Below, piece by piece: positions 1 through 9,086 of a DNA stretch of 64,000 bases. The stretch spans positions 65,707 through 129,706 of the forward strand of contig NZ_KB911579.1 in the NCBI RefSeq assembly GCF_000383575.1, read 5' to 3'. Source of the stretch: Salinispora oceanensis. Its GTDB lineage: Bacteria; Actinomycetota; Actinomycetes; Mycobacteriales; Micromonosporaceae. Position numbers and translations under genes: made by a program. Each line of letters starts with the position of its first letter. The first letter of the stretch is position 1. The notes under the pieces were generated by a model, which saw nothing but the letters and a program-made list of their open reading frames with translations, was not told the DNA's origin and made no database searches.

Positions 1-12
1 AGGCAGTTGGTT

Positions 13-2613
13 GTGGCCACCGTCAACGATGTCGGGACTCCACGCCGCCGGTTTCGTGGTGGGCTGGTCACCATCGCCACGGTGACGGCACTGCTGGCCG
101 CGATGGGGCTTACTGTGCTCGGGGTGGGCGCCGCTGACAACGCGGTGGCCACCTTCGACGCCAGTTCCTGGCTGTGGAGCAGTGTTCGCGGTGAGTTGGC
201 TCGGGTCAACGGGGTGACGGCGCGGGTGGACACCCGGCTGGAGGTTCCGGGTGCGCGGCAGCATCCGGTGCAGGTCGCCCAGAGCGACCGGCTGCTCGTT
301 CTGCGGGATCTGAGCACGGGCCAGGTCAGCTCGCTGGACCTCGCCACGTTGCGGATCCTCGCGACCTCCCCCACCACGCCCGGTCTCGGGGTGAACGTCG
401 TGCTGCACGAGGAGGCGGCGTTCGTGGTGGACGCGGTGCAGGGCGTTGTCCGGCAGCTCGATCCGCGGTCGCTGACACCGATCGGCAACTCGGTCCACTT
501 TCCCCCCGGCATCACCGGTGGCTCATTTGATGGTGCGGGTCGCCTGTGGGTTGCGGTGCCGAGTGAGGGAACCGTCTCGGCGATCAGCGCCGCGCCGCTG
601 CCGTCGCCGTCGGCCGCCGCCGAGGGGGGCCTGAACCCAGAGCTGATCGAGACGTACGACATCACCGAGCCGCAGCACGAGTTAATGGTCTCGGCGCTGG
701 ACGACGGGGTGGCGGTGCTCGACCGGACGGCGGGCTCACTGATCATGGTGCGCCACGGGGATGTGACGCGGACACCGCTGGTGACCTCCGCGCCGGCGGT
801 GCTGCCCGCCCGTACCAACGGGTCGGCGGTGCCGGTGACGGTGCCGTCACAACGGCAGGTGCACGTGGTCAGCGGCGGGGTGGTCACGAACTTCACGGTG
901 CCCGGCGATGGGGATGACCTCAGCCCGGCGGTGTCGTGGGCGGGTCGGTTCTACTGTGCCGACGAGGCCACCGGCACCGTGTATGTGCTCGACGAGTCCG
1001 GCCGGCTGGTCGATTCGATGTCCGGCGCACCGGCTGGTCCGCTTGAGCTGGAGGTTCGGGAGAACCACCTGTTCATCAATGCTCCGGACGCGTCGACCGC
1101 CCGGGTGGTGGACGACCGGCACCGGATGCGGGAGGTCGACAAGTACGCCAACGACGTGCTGGGTGGTGACCCGCCGCCCGCTCCCCCACCGCCGCCCCCG
1201 CCCCCGAAGAAGCCGAAGGAGAGCCGGCCGGGTCCACCGCAGGCGGTCACCGCGGCGGCCGGGGACGCCCAGGCCCGGGTGAGCTGGCGGGCTGCCGCCG
1301 CCAATAACGCCGAGATCATCAAGTACGTGGTGTCTGGCGGTGGGCAGCGCGTCGAGGTCGGCGCCAACCAGCGGGCGGTGGAGATCAAGGGGCTGACCAA
1401 CGGGGAGACGTACGCGTTCTCGGTGTTCGCGGTCAACGCCAAGGGGGACGGTCCGGCCCGCACCAGTAACCCGGTGACACCGACGGCGGAGGTGCCGGAC
1501 CCGCCGGCGAGCGCGACCGCCGAGGCGCGCCCGGACGGGACGGTCGTGGTGCGCTGGCCGGCGGCGAACGGGCAGGGCAACACGATCGACCGGTACGTGG
1601 TGACGGCCACCTCGGCCGGCACGAACTCCCTGGCCGGGGAGGCGACCGGGACGGAGCTGGTGGTGCCGGCGGGCGAGTTGGAGTTCGGCCGGCAGTACGC
1701 GTTCTCGGTCGTCGCGGTCAATGACAAGGGTGCGGGTTCGACGGCCTCGCCGGTGAGTAACACGGTGGTGCCCTACGCGCCGCCGGGGGAACCGGTGGAG
1801 TTGCAGGCCACGACGGTGGCGGAGCAGCCGGGGACGGTCGCGGTGCAGTGGGGGCCGGCGGCGGAGAACGGCCGGCCGGTGACGGCGTACCTGGTGGACG
1901 TGGGTGGTCAGCAGAGTGAGGTGACCGACACTCGGACGACGGTCGGCGGGCTGGGTGACGGGCAGCAGGTCACGGTCAAGGTGCGGGCGGTCAACGAGGC
2001 CGGGCCGGGGCCGGAGGCGACGGTCACCGCGCGGACCGTGGCCGTGCCGAAGGTGACGGTGACCGGTTCGTCGGCGACTGCCACCTCGGTGACGGTGAGT
2101 TTCACTGTGGATGCCGGTGGCGGCAAGGCGACCTGCGCGCTAAGCACCAGCGGTAAGCCGGCCACCTCCGGTCCGTGTTCCCGGATCACGTTGTCCGGGC
2201 TGACGCCGAGTACGGGGTACACGTTCACGGTGACGGCGACGAACGCGGCCGGCCCGGGCAGCGCGACCCGGGCGCAGTCGACCGCGGTGCTGTACGGGAC
2301 GGCGACCTGCGAGAACGGCGACTCCGGGGACCAGGCGACCTACTGTGACGCCGACGTTGACGGCCGCAACGGTAACGAGATCTTCTCGGTGCCGCAGCAG
2401 GATGACCCCCGGCAGGTCGGGTGGGCCAAGCCGGGCACGCGGTTGAAGGCGTACTGCCGGCAGGCGGGCGAAGAGGTGTACGCCTACGTCTACAACGGGC
2501 ACAAAGAAAGCACGTGGTGGGTGCAGGTCGACTTCCAGGGGCGCAACTACATTCCGTGGGCCTGGTTGAACCTCGACGGTGGTGACGACATCAACGTTCT
2601 GCCAACCTGCTGA
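13..2613 (+). CDS. Membrane-anchored multi-fibronectin type III protein
   Basis: Predicted surface protein of about 866 residues. A short basic N-terminus is followed by one hydrophobic segment (about residues 18-42, signal anchor). Next comes an extracytoplasmic region of repeated short beta-type motifs (about 60-385, propeller-like), a proline-rich linker (about 387-404), four fibronectin type III-like modules (about 406-490, 494-585, 587-675, 676-760) and a C-terminal part with five Cys residues. I chose GTG at 13 because AGG at 1-3 could serve as ribosome site; TTG at 7 is in frame, and the window edge hides anything further upstream. It lies 26 bp before the MoxR gene, so it probably heads that operon. 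Ligand unknown. Confidence 0.8.
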   Translation: MATVNDVGTPRRRFRGGLVTIATVTALLAAMGLTVLGVGAADNAVATFDASSWLWSSVRGELARVNGVTARVDTRLEVPGARQHPVQVAQSDRLLVLRDLSTGQVSSLDLATLRILATSPTTPGLGVNVVLHEEAAFVVDAVQGVVRQLDPRSLTPIGNSVHFPPGITGGSFDGAGRLWVAVPSEGTVSAISAAPLPSPSAAAEGGLNPELIETYDITEPQHELMVSALDDGVAVLDRTAGSLIMVRHGDVTRTPLVTSAPAVLPARTNGSAVPVTVPSQRQVHVVSGGVVTNFTVPGDGDDLSPAVSWAGRFYCADEATGTVYVLDESGRLVDSMSGAPAGPLELEVRENHLFINAPDASTARVVDDRHRMREVDKYANDVLGGDPPPAPPPPPPPPKKPKESRPGPPQAVTAAAGDAQARVSWRAAAANNAEIIKYVVSGGGQRVEVGANQRAVEIKGLTNGETYAFSVFAVNAKGDGPARTSNPVTPTAEVPDPPASATAEARPDGTVVVRWPAANGQGNTIDRYVVTATSAGTNSLAGEATGTELVVPAGELEFGRQYAFSVVAVNDKGAGSTASPVSNTVVPYAPPGEPVELQATTVAEQPGTVAVQWGPAAENGRPVTAYLVDVGGQQSEVTDTRTTVGGLGDGQQVTVKVRAVNEAGPGPEATVTARTVAVPKVTVTGSSATATSVTVSFTVDAGGGKATCALSTSGKPATSGPCSRITLSGLTPSTGYTFTVTATNAAGPGSATRAQSTAVLYGTATCENGDSGDQATYCDADVDGRNGNEIFSVPQQDDPRQVGWAKPGTRLKAYCRQAGEEVYAYVYNGHKESTWWVQVDFQGRNYIPWAWLNLDGGDDINVLPTC

Positions 2614-2639
2614 ACCGACGCCAGGCAAGGAGCACCAGC

Positions 2640-3635
2640 GTGAGTTCCCCCGAGTTGCTCAGTCAGTCGGAGGTGCAGGGCTTCGCCGCCCTCGCCGCCC
2701 GGCTGGCCGAGAACATCAACGCGGTTGTTCTGGGCAAGCCAGAGGTGGTCCGGTTGGCCCTGACGGCCCTCTTCGCGCGGGGTCATGTGCTGCTGGAGGA
2801 TGTGCCGGGGGTCGGCAAGACGACGCTGGCCCGGGCGGTCGCCGCCACGGTGCAGGGGCAGTGGCGGCGGATCCAGTTCACTCCGGACCTGTTGCCGTCG
2901 GACGTGTCCGGGGTGACGATCTACAACCAGGCCAGCCGGGAGTTCGAGTTTCATCCGGGGCCGGTCTTCGCCAACATCGTCATCGCCGACGAGATCAACC
3001 GGGCGTCGCCGAAGACCCAGTCGGCGCTGCTGGAGGTGATGGAGGAGCGCACGGTGACCGTGGACGGGGTGCGCCATCCAGTTCCGCAGCCGTTCCTGGT
3101 GGTGGCTACCCAGAACCCGGTGGAGATGGACGGCACGTACCGGCTGCCGGAGGCGCAGTTGGACCGGTTCCTGGTGAAGTTGTCGGTCGGCTATCCGGAT
3201 GAGGCGGTGGAGGTGGAGGTGCTGCGGGGCGCGACGGCGCGTTCTCCGGAGGCGCTGACCCCGGTCACCGACACCGCGACGGTCGAGGAGATGGTGCGGA
3301 TGGCACGCCGGGTGCACATCGCCGAGCCGTTGTACGCGTACGCGGTGCGGATCGCCGCGGCGACCCGGGACCATCGGCAGGTTCGGGTGGGGGTGAGCCC
3401 GCGTGGGGTGATTGCGTTGACGCGGGCGGCCTGCGCCTACGCGCTGATCGATGGACGGGGTTGGATAATGCCGGAGGATCTGAAGCTGCTCACGGAGCCC
3501 GTCTTCGCGCATCGGCTGCTCCTGACCCCGGAGGCGCAGGTGCGGGGGGTGACCCCGACGGAGGTGCTGCGCCAAGCCGTCGCCTCGGTGCCGGTGCCGC
3601 TGCCGTCCGGGCAGGCCGCCGCGGTCCGCGGTTGA
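2640..3635 (+). CDS. MoxR-family AAA+ ATPase
   Basis: A 331-residue AAA+ ATPase of the MoxR class, the cytosolic chaperone-like partner of DUF58 and transglutaminase-like membrane proteins. Walker A is GVGKTT near residue 57 and Walker B is IADEINRAS near residue 115. The later QNP and LDRF motifs (sensor 1 and following region) are present. The GTG start has AAGGAG about 8 bases upstream. The DUF58 gene begins 3 bases after its stop, so the two are almost certainly cotranscribed. Length is normal for the family. The physiological substrate of such actinobacterial MoxR systems is not established. Confidence 0.93.
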   Translation: MSSPELLSQSEVQGFAALAARLAENINAVVLGKPEVVRLALTALFARGHVLLEDVPGVGKTTLARAVAATVQGQWRRIQFTPDLLPSDVSGVTIYNQASREFEFHPGPVFANIVIADEINRASPKTQSALLEVMEERTVTVDGVRHPVPQPFLVVATQNPVEMDGTYRLPEAQLDRFLVKLSVGYPDEAVEVEVLRGATARSPEALTPVTDTATVEEMVRMARRVHIAEPLYAYAVRIAAATRDHRQVRVGVSPRGVIALTRAACAYALIDGRGWIMPEDLKLLTEPVFAHRLLLTPEAQVRGVTPTEVLRQAVASVPVPLPSGQAAAVRG

Positions 3636-3638
3636 GCT

Positions 3639-4835
3639 GTGGGGGTTACTGCCCGGGGCGTCGGGCTGGGTGTCGCTGCCGCTGCGCTGCTGGCGGCAGG
3701 CTTCCGGTTCGCGTACCCGGAGTTGGCCTTGTTGGGTGCGGCGGGGGCGACCGCGGGCGGTTACGCGTTAGCGGTAGCCGCGTGGCGGCCCCGGTTGTCG
3801 GTGGTTCGCCGGGCCGAGCCGGACCGGGTGGGGCGCGGTGAGCCGGCGACGATGACGGTGACCGTTCACAACAGTGGCCGGCTCCGGTCGGCGAACCTGG
3901 TCGCCGAGGACCGCTGTGGCGGGCTGCCGGTGCCGGTGCCGGTGTTGCGGCTGCGGCCGGGGAAGGACACCACCGCGCGGTACGACGTGCCGACGACCCG
4001 CCGCGGTGTGGTCCCGGTGGGGCCGCTGCGAGTGACCCGGCGGGACCCGCTGGGGTTGGTGTCGTTGTCGCGCCCGTACGGCGAGACGGTGCCGGTGTGG
4101 GTACATCCGCGGGTCCATCCGCTGAACGTGATGCCCACCGGCGCGGGGCGCAGCCTGGATGGTCGGGTGGATTCCGTCCCCCACGGTTCGATCACCTTCG
4201 ACTCGCTGCGGGAGTACGTGGTCGGGGACGAGCTGCGTCGGGTGCACTGGCGGACCAGCGCGCGGGTGGGTGAGCTGATGGTCCGGGAGAACGTGGATAC
4301 CAGCCTGCCTCGCCTGGTGGTGTTGCTGGACAACCGGGCGGTGGCTCATCCGCGGCGGTCGGCGGGGCTGGCGGAGTCGTTCGAGTCGGCGTGTGAGGCG
4401 GCGGCGTCGGTGCTGACCGCCGCGTACCGGGCCGATCTGCCGGTGGTGCTGGTGCTGGTGGCTCCGGAGGAGGAGGCCGACGCGACGAGTGCCGGGGGGA
4501 CCGGCGGGGAGCAGGAGGTCGGCGCGGCGGGTGCCGCGGTGGCGGGCCCGCTGGACCGGTTGGCCGCGGCGGAACTTGGTGCCGACACCCTGGACGCCAC
4601 GCTGACCCGGCTCCGGGGGGATCGTCTCGGCGACACGCTGATCGCGCTCACCGGCCCGGGCGGGCGGGCCACGCTCGGCCGGTTCGGTGCGCTCCGCGGC
4701 GCGTACCCGTCGGTGGTTGTCGGGGTTTTCGGGGCGGCGGAGCCGGCACAGTCGCCAACGACCGGCCTGGTGGTGATCGACGCTGTGGACGGGGCCGCGT
4801 TCGCCGCCGAGTGGGATCGGGTGCGACGGTGGTGA
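3639..4835 (+). CDS. DUF58 domain-containing protein
   Basis: A 398-residue protein with a short hydrophobic N-terminus (two helices, about residues 5-45) and the DUF58 core. The diagnostic stretch is GDELRRVHWRTSAR near residue 198, preceded by the SLREYVVGD segment. DUF58 proteins have a VWA-like fold and pair with MoxR ATPases. The GTG start sits 3 bases after the moxR stop. The end overlaps the start of the next gene by a GTGA-type overlap. An Ala/Gly/Glu-rich insert (about residues 285-305) breaks the C-terminal part. Function beyond the MoxR association is unknown. Confidence 0.9.
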   Translation: MGVTARGVGLGVAAAALLAAGFRFAYPELALLGAAGATAGGYALAVAAWRPRLSVVRRAEPDRVGRGEPATMTVTVHNSGRLRSANLVAEDRCGGLPVPVPVLRLRPGKDTTARYDVPTTRRGVVPVGPLRVTRRDPLGLVSLSRPYGETVPVWVHPRVHPLNVMPTGAGRSLDGRVDSVPHGSITFDSLREYVVGDELRRVHWRTSARVGELMVRENVDTSLPRLVVLLDNRAVAHPRRSAGLAESFESACEAAASVLTAAYRADLPVVLVLVAPEEEADATSAGGTGGEQEVGAAGAAVAGPLDRLAAAELGADTLDATLTRLRGDRLGDTLIALTGPGGRATLGRFGALRGAYPSVVVGVFGAAEPAQSPTTGLVVIDAVDGAAFAAEWDRVRRW

Positions 4836-7219
4836 GGATGTCCGAGCGCGGTGCCCGCCGCGATGCCGTTCTCCCCGCGGGCGGGAGCCGCGGGGTTGCA
4901 CAGATGTCCACACCCGGGTCGTTCCTGACCTCGGAGCTGCCGCTGGCGGTGGTGCTGGTCGTGCTGGTGGCGCTGGCTGGGGTGGTCCTCGGGCGGATGT
5001 ACGCCGGGGGTCTGCTCCCGCTGCTGGTTGTCGGTGCCGCGACCGGCTCGGTGCTGGTGGGGGTGCTCTGTCGGCGGCTGCCCTCGTGGCTGGTGGCGCC
5101 GCTGTCGGTCCTGGGCCTGGCGGCGTGGACGCTGTGGTCCCTGCGGCTCGCCGCTGATCGCGCCGACCTGCCCGGCCCGCTCGTGGAGGTCGCGGGCGAG
5201 GCGGCCCGCAACGCCATTCCCCGACTGTTGACCGCCATGATTCCGGTGGAGCCGACGCCGGACACGGTCCTCGTGCCGGTGGTGGCCGCCTGGCTGGCCG
5301 GGCTGGCCGCCAGCGAGGTGACGCTGCGGGCAGGTCGGGTGCTGCTCGGGTACCTGCCGCCGGTGCTGCTCTTCGCGGGCGCCGTCTACCTGGTCGGGCC
5401 GAACGCCGCGCCGGCGGTCGGGCCGACGCTGGTCTTCGTGGCGGTGGCGGCGCTCGGGCTCGCGTTGCCGGGACAGGTCCGGCCGGCCAGTGCGGATCGG
5501 ATGGCGGGGCTGCCGCCGAAGGCGCGCGCGGCGGCGCGGGTCCGGCTCGTCGGGGCGTCCACCGCTGGTACGGCGGTCGTGGTGGCACTGGCGGTCCTGC
5601 TCGGTCCAGCGCTGGCCGGCATGATCGGCGGCCGGCCGGTCGATCCGCGCCGGTACGTGGAGCCGCCCCGCGTGGACTCGCTGGACGAGAATCCGTTGAT
5701 CCGCATCTCGGGTTGGGCGCTCTATCCGGAGCAGGAGCTGCTGGATGTGACGACCCTCGCCACCGACGGGGCAGACCCGGCGGGCGCCGAGGCAGACCCG
5801 GCGGGTGCCGGGGCGCGGATCCGGCTGGCGGTGCTCAGTGACTATGACGGGGTTACCTGGCAGGTCGGCGCGACGTACCGCAACGCCGGCCGGATCCTCC
5901 CGGCGACGGACCCGGCCCCGGGGAGCATCGTCGAGACGGTCCGCCAGGAGCTCACCGTCGCCGAGTTGACCGGGCGGTTGTTACCGGCCGTCGCCACCCC
6001 GCGGGAGGTGGCCGGGGCGCGGGTGGCATACGACCCGGCGACCGGGACCCTGATCCACCCGGAAGGGCTGGCCCCGGGGCTGCGCTACACGGTGACGTCC
6101 GCCCGGGAGCGGCCGGAGGCCAACCTGCTGGCCATCGCGGATGTGCCGGCCGGCGCGGAGGTGGCGCGGGTGCTGCGGGTCGCCGACGGGGTGCCGGAGT
6201 CGCTGAGCCAGCTGGCGGAGCAGCTCGGCGAGTCGGCCGGCGCCCCGTACCAACGGGCTGTTGAGGTGGAGCAGTTCCTCGCCGAGCACTACCGGCTGGT
6301 TCCGGACGCCCCGAGCGGGCACGCGTACCCGAATCTGGAGTTCTTCCTGTTCGGCCCCCGCGACGCGGGTGGGCAGCGGGGAACGTCGGAGCAGTTCGCG
6401 GCGGCGTTCGCGGTGCTGGGCCGGCTGGTGGGGCTACCGACCCGGGTGGTGGTCGGTTTCCGGCCGTCGGGCGACGGGCCGGTGCGGGCCGGGGACGCGT
6501 ACGCCTGGCCGGAGGTGTTGTTCGACGGGCTGGGCTGGGTGCCCTTCGATCCGCTGCCCCGGCCGGACACCGAGCCCCGGCCGGTCGAGGAGGGGTTGCG
6601 TCCCCCACCGGACGAGCCGCCGTCGCCGACGCCGACGCCGAGCACGGGGCCGACGGCCACTCCGCAGGCCGCCGACGCACCGGTGGGACCGGCGGACGCC
6701 GCCGGCGATTCACCGTCGGTGCTGCTGGTCGCGGGTGTTGCGGTCGGGGCTGGGCTGGCTCTGGCGGTGATGCTGCTGCTGACGCTGCTGTGGCTTCGCC
6801 GGGCGCTGAGCCGGGGCCGGTTGGAGCGGGGCTCCCCCGGCGGGCGGGTGGGTGGCGCCTGGCGGGAGGTGACCGACGCGCTGCGGCTCGCTGGGCAGCC
6901 GGCCACCGGTGATCTGGCCGCCACCGAGGTCGCCGTGGTGGCGCGGGACGTGTTGGTGAAAGCCCGCGGGGCCGACGGAGAGCCGCCACCGGTCGCGGCG
7001 GTGGGGGTCACCGAGTTGGCGGACCTGCTCAACCGGGTGGCCTTCGCTCCGGGCACGCTCACCGAGCAGCAGGCGGAGCGGGCCGCGGCGATCGCCCGGG
7101 CGTATGTCACGGCGCTGCGGGTGGCCCGTCCCTGGTGGCGCCGTCTGCTGTGGCCGGTCCACCCTGGTCCGCTGGTTCGGGAGCGGGCGGATCGGCGCCG
7201 GCGGAGTGCCCGGACCTGA
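4832..7219 (+). CDS. TgpA-like membrane protein with degenerate transglutaminase domain
   Basis: About 795 residues. The N-terminal third holds several transmembrane helices. An extracytoplasmic transglutaminase-like domain (about 440-580), a Pro/Thr-rich linker, one further helix (about 630-655) and a cytoplasmic DUF4129-like tail follow. The motif normally carrying the catalytic Cys reads GTSEQFA, with Ser near residue 519. The position normally His in HAW reads AYAW, with Tyr near 557. The Asp-containing WVPFDP is kept. As written it should not be an active cysteine transglutaminase. The GTG start at 4832 overlaps the DUF58 stop; ATG at 4838 and ATG at 4904 are alternatives. The last 113 bp overlap the convergent SDR gene. 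Confidence 0.85.
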   Translation: MRMSERGARRDAVLPAGGSRGVAQMSTPGSFLTSELPLAVVLVVLVALAGVVLGRMYAGGLLPLLVVGAATGSVLVGVLCRRLPSWLVAPLSVLGLAAWTLWSLRLAADRADLPGPLVEVAGEAARNAIPRLLTAMIPVEPTPDTVLVPVVAAWLAGLAASEVTLRAGRVLLGYLPPVLLFAGAVYLVGPNAAPAVGPTLVFVAVAALGLALPGQVRPASADRMAGLPPKARAAARVRLVGASTAGTAVVVALAVLLGPALAGMIGGRPVDPRRYVEPPRVDSLDENPLIRISGWALYPEQELLDVTTLATDGADPAGAEADPAGAGARIRLAVLSDYDGVTWQVGATYRNAGRILPATDPAPGSIVETVRQELTVAELTGRLLPAVATPREVAGARVAYDPATGTLIHPEGLAPGLRYTVTSARERPEANLLAIADVPAGAEVARVLRVADGVPESLSQLAEQLGESAGAPYQRAVEVEQFLAEHYRLVPDAPSGHAYPNLEFFLFGPRDAGGQRGTSEQFAAAFAVLGRLVGLPTRVVVGFRPSGDGPVRAGDAYAWPEVLFDGLGWVPFDPLPRPDTEPRPVEEGLRPPPDEPPSPTPTPSTGPTATPQAADAPVGPADAAGDSPSVLLVAGVAVGAGLALAVMLLLTLLWLRRALSRGRLERGSPGGRVGGAWREVTDALRLAGQPATGDLAATEVAVVARDVLVKARGADGEPPPVAAVGVTELADLLNRVAFAPGTLTEQQAERAAAIARAYVTALRVARPWWRRLLWPVHPGPLVRERADRRRRSART

Positions 7220-8015
7220 CTGTCGTCCCGGTCAGCCGGCGAACAAGTTTACGGAGCCCGGCCTGCCAGCCGTCGGGATCCTCCGCGCGGCGGCGGGCGT
7301 ACTCGGCGACCTCCGGGTGGGGCAGGATCAGGAACCGTTCCTCGGCGAGCCCGATGACCACCGCGTCGGCCACCTGATCCGGGGTGAGCACCGTGCCGGA
7401 GGCGGCGACGACCCGGGCGGCGAGGTGCCCCGCGGCCAGCCCTTCGGAGAGCATCGGGGTGTCTACCCCCTGCGGGCACAGCGCACTGACCCGGATGCCC
7501 CGGTCTCGGTAGGTGATGGCGAGCCATTCGGCGAAGGCGACCGCGGCATGTTTCGTGGCGGCGTAGGGCGCGTCCCCCACCGCGGTCAGCACACCCGCGG
7601 CCGAACAGGTCATGAGCAGGTGCCCACCGCCGCGGGCGAGCATCGCCGGCAGCACCGTCCGGGCGGTGTAGACGTGGGAGAGCACGTTGACCCGCCAGGC
7701 CCGATCCCAGTCGCTGTCCGGGGCGGCCACTCCCCCGCCGGTAGCCACGCCCGCGTTGGCGCAGAACAGGTCGATCCGCCCGTAGCGTCGCTCGGTCTCG
7801 GCGACCAGCGCGTGGACCTGCTCCTCGTCGGTGACGTCCACCTGGACGGGCCGGGCGACGGGGCCGACCGCGTCGGCGACCGTGCGGGCGGCCGTGCGGT
7901 CCAGATCCGCTACCACCACGGCCGCCGCTCCCTCCGCCGCGAACCGCCGGGCCAGCGCGGACCCGATCCCCCCGGCCCCGCCGGTGATCACCGCCACCCG
8001 GTCGGTGAGGTTCAT
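7107..8015 (-). CDS. Short-chain dehydrogenase/reductase
   Basis: A 302-residue classical SDR, NAD(P)-dependent. It has the nucleotide-binding TGGAGGIG motif near residue 12, an NAG motif near residue 89, CSAAG containing the catalytic Ser, and YAATK with catalytic Tyr and Lys near residue 155. The Rossmann fold ends near residue 255. The remaining roughly 45 residues are a Pro/Ala/Gly-rich tail encoded opposite the end of the TgpA-like gene. Its ATG overlaps the stop of the upstream F420-type oxidoreductase gene by 4 bases, so the two form an operon and may act on the same substrate. The substrate cannot be told. Confidence 0.9.
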   Translation of the reverse strand: MNLTDRVAVITGGAGGIGSALARRFAAEGAAAVVVADLDRTAARTVADAVGPVARPVQVDVTDEEQVHALVAETERRYGRIDLFCANAGVATGGGVAAPDSDWDRAWRVNVLSHVYTARTVLPAMLARGGGHLLMTCSAAGVLTAVGDAPYAATKHAAVAFAEWLAITYRDRGIRVSALCPQGVDTPMLSEGLAAGHLAARVVAASGTVLTPDQVADAVVIGLAEERFLILPHPEVAEYARRRAEDPDGWQAGLRKLVRRLTGTTVRSGHSAGADPPAPEPADQGGPATADGATRDGPPAAP

Positions 8016-9004
8016 CGGAGCTCACCCCCACCCAGCCCGGCGAGCACGTTGAGGAGTGCCGCGGCGTCGCCGGCTGCCAGCTCGGGCGTTGGCAGCAGCG
8101 CCAGTACGGGGACGTCCACCCCGGCCGCGGCGTACCGCTGCACCTGGACCCGGCACTCCTGCGGGCTGCCGTGCAGGACGAGCGCGTCCACCACCTCGTC
8201 CGGCACCGCCGCCCCGGCGCCCCGCCGGTCTCCCGCGGCCCAGGCCGTCCACATCGGGTCGAAGATCTCGGCGCGCCCCAGCCAGCGGTGGAACTCCGCG
8301 TACGCCGGGACGGTCAGGTAGCTGGTGATGAGCCGGCGGCCCAGCGCGCGGGCGTACCCGGCGTCCGTGGTCGGGCAGACGAAGATCCGCGCGACGACCT
8401 CGAAGCCGGGGCGAGCCTGGCCGAGCGCGCCCAGCACCTGCGGCAGGTCGGTGGCGGCGAGCCAGTTGAGGATCACACCGTCGGCTTCGGCGGCGGCGAG
8501 CCGCAGCATGCCGGGGCGCAGCGCGGCGAGCAGCAGCGACGGGGGGACGGCCGGCGGGCGTTCCAGGGTGAAGCGCCGGACGGCGAAGGTGTCGTACGCT
8601 CCGTCTACTGTCTCTCCGGCCAGGGCGGCGCGCAGGAAGCGAAGCACGTCGCGGGTACGCCGGTACGGCTCGCTGAACTCGCCGGCGTTCCAGTCCCGGA
8701 CGATCACCGGCGACGAGGCGCCGATGCCAAGGGCGAACCGATCGGGGGCGGTCTCGGCGAGCGCGGCGGCGCTCATCGCGAGCAGGGCCGGTCCGCGGGT
8801 GAAGACCGGTGTTATCGCGGTGCCCAGCCGCAGCCGCGGCGCCCAGGCGGCGGCCAGCGCCAGCGGGGTGAAGGCGTCCGCCCCGTTCACCTCGGCCGAC
8901 CAGACGTCGGTGAAGCCGACCTGGTCGAGTGCGCGGTAGACCGCGGCGTGGTCGGCCAGCGGGATTCCGCTCAACGGTACCGTCATGCCCCATCGCGTCG
9001 TCAT
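8012..9004 (-). CDS. LLM-class (luciferase-like) F420-dependent oxidoreductase
   Basis: A 330-residue TIM-barrel protein of the luciferase-like monooxygenase superfamily. The N-terminal WSAEVNGADAFTPL segment, the LRLGTAITP strand and the central ALGIGASSP strand are typical of actinobacterial members, many of which use coenzyme F420 rather than FMN. It overlaps the following SDR gene by 4 bases (ATGA), suggesting translational coupling. The ATG at 9004 lies 83 bp from the divergent DUF1028 gene. Substrate unknown; the F420 preference is an inference from family and lineage. Confidence 0.88.
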   Translation of the reverse strand: MTTRWGMTVPLSGIPLADHAAVYRALDQVGFTDVWSAEVNGADAFTPLALAAAWAPRLRLGTAITPVFTRGPALLAMSAAALAETAPDRFALGIGASSPVIVRDWNAGEFSEPYRRTRDVLRFLRAALAGETVDGAYDTFAVRRFTLERPPAVPPSLLLAALRPGMLRLAAAEADGVILNWLAATDLPQVLGALGQARPGFEVVARIFVCPTTDAGYARALGRRLITSYLTVPAYAEFHRWLGRAEIFDPMWTAWAAGDRRGAGAAVPDEVVDALVLHGSPQECRVQVQRYAAAGVDVPVLALLPTPELAAGDAAALLNVLAGLGGGELR

Positions 9005-9086
9005 CGGTCGATGATGTCCGGCCGGCGGGCGGTGGGCAAGATCTGGTCTGGCCTCCCGGCCCGGTCACCGCGCTACGCTGCGGCTC

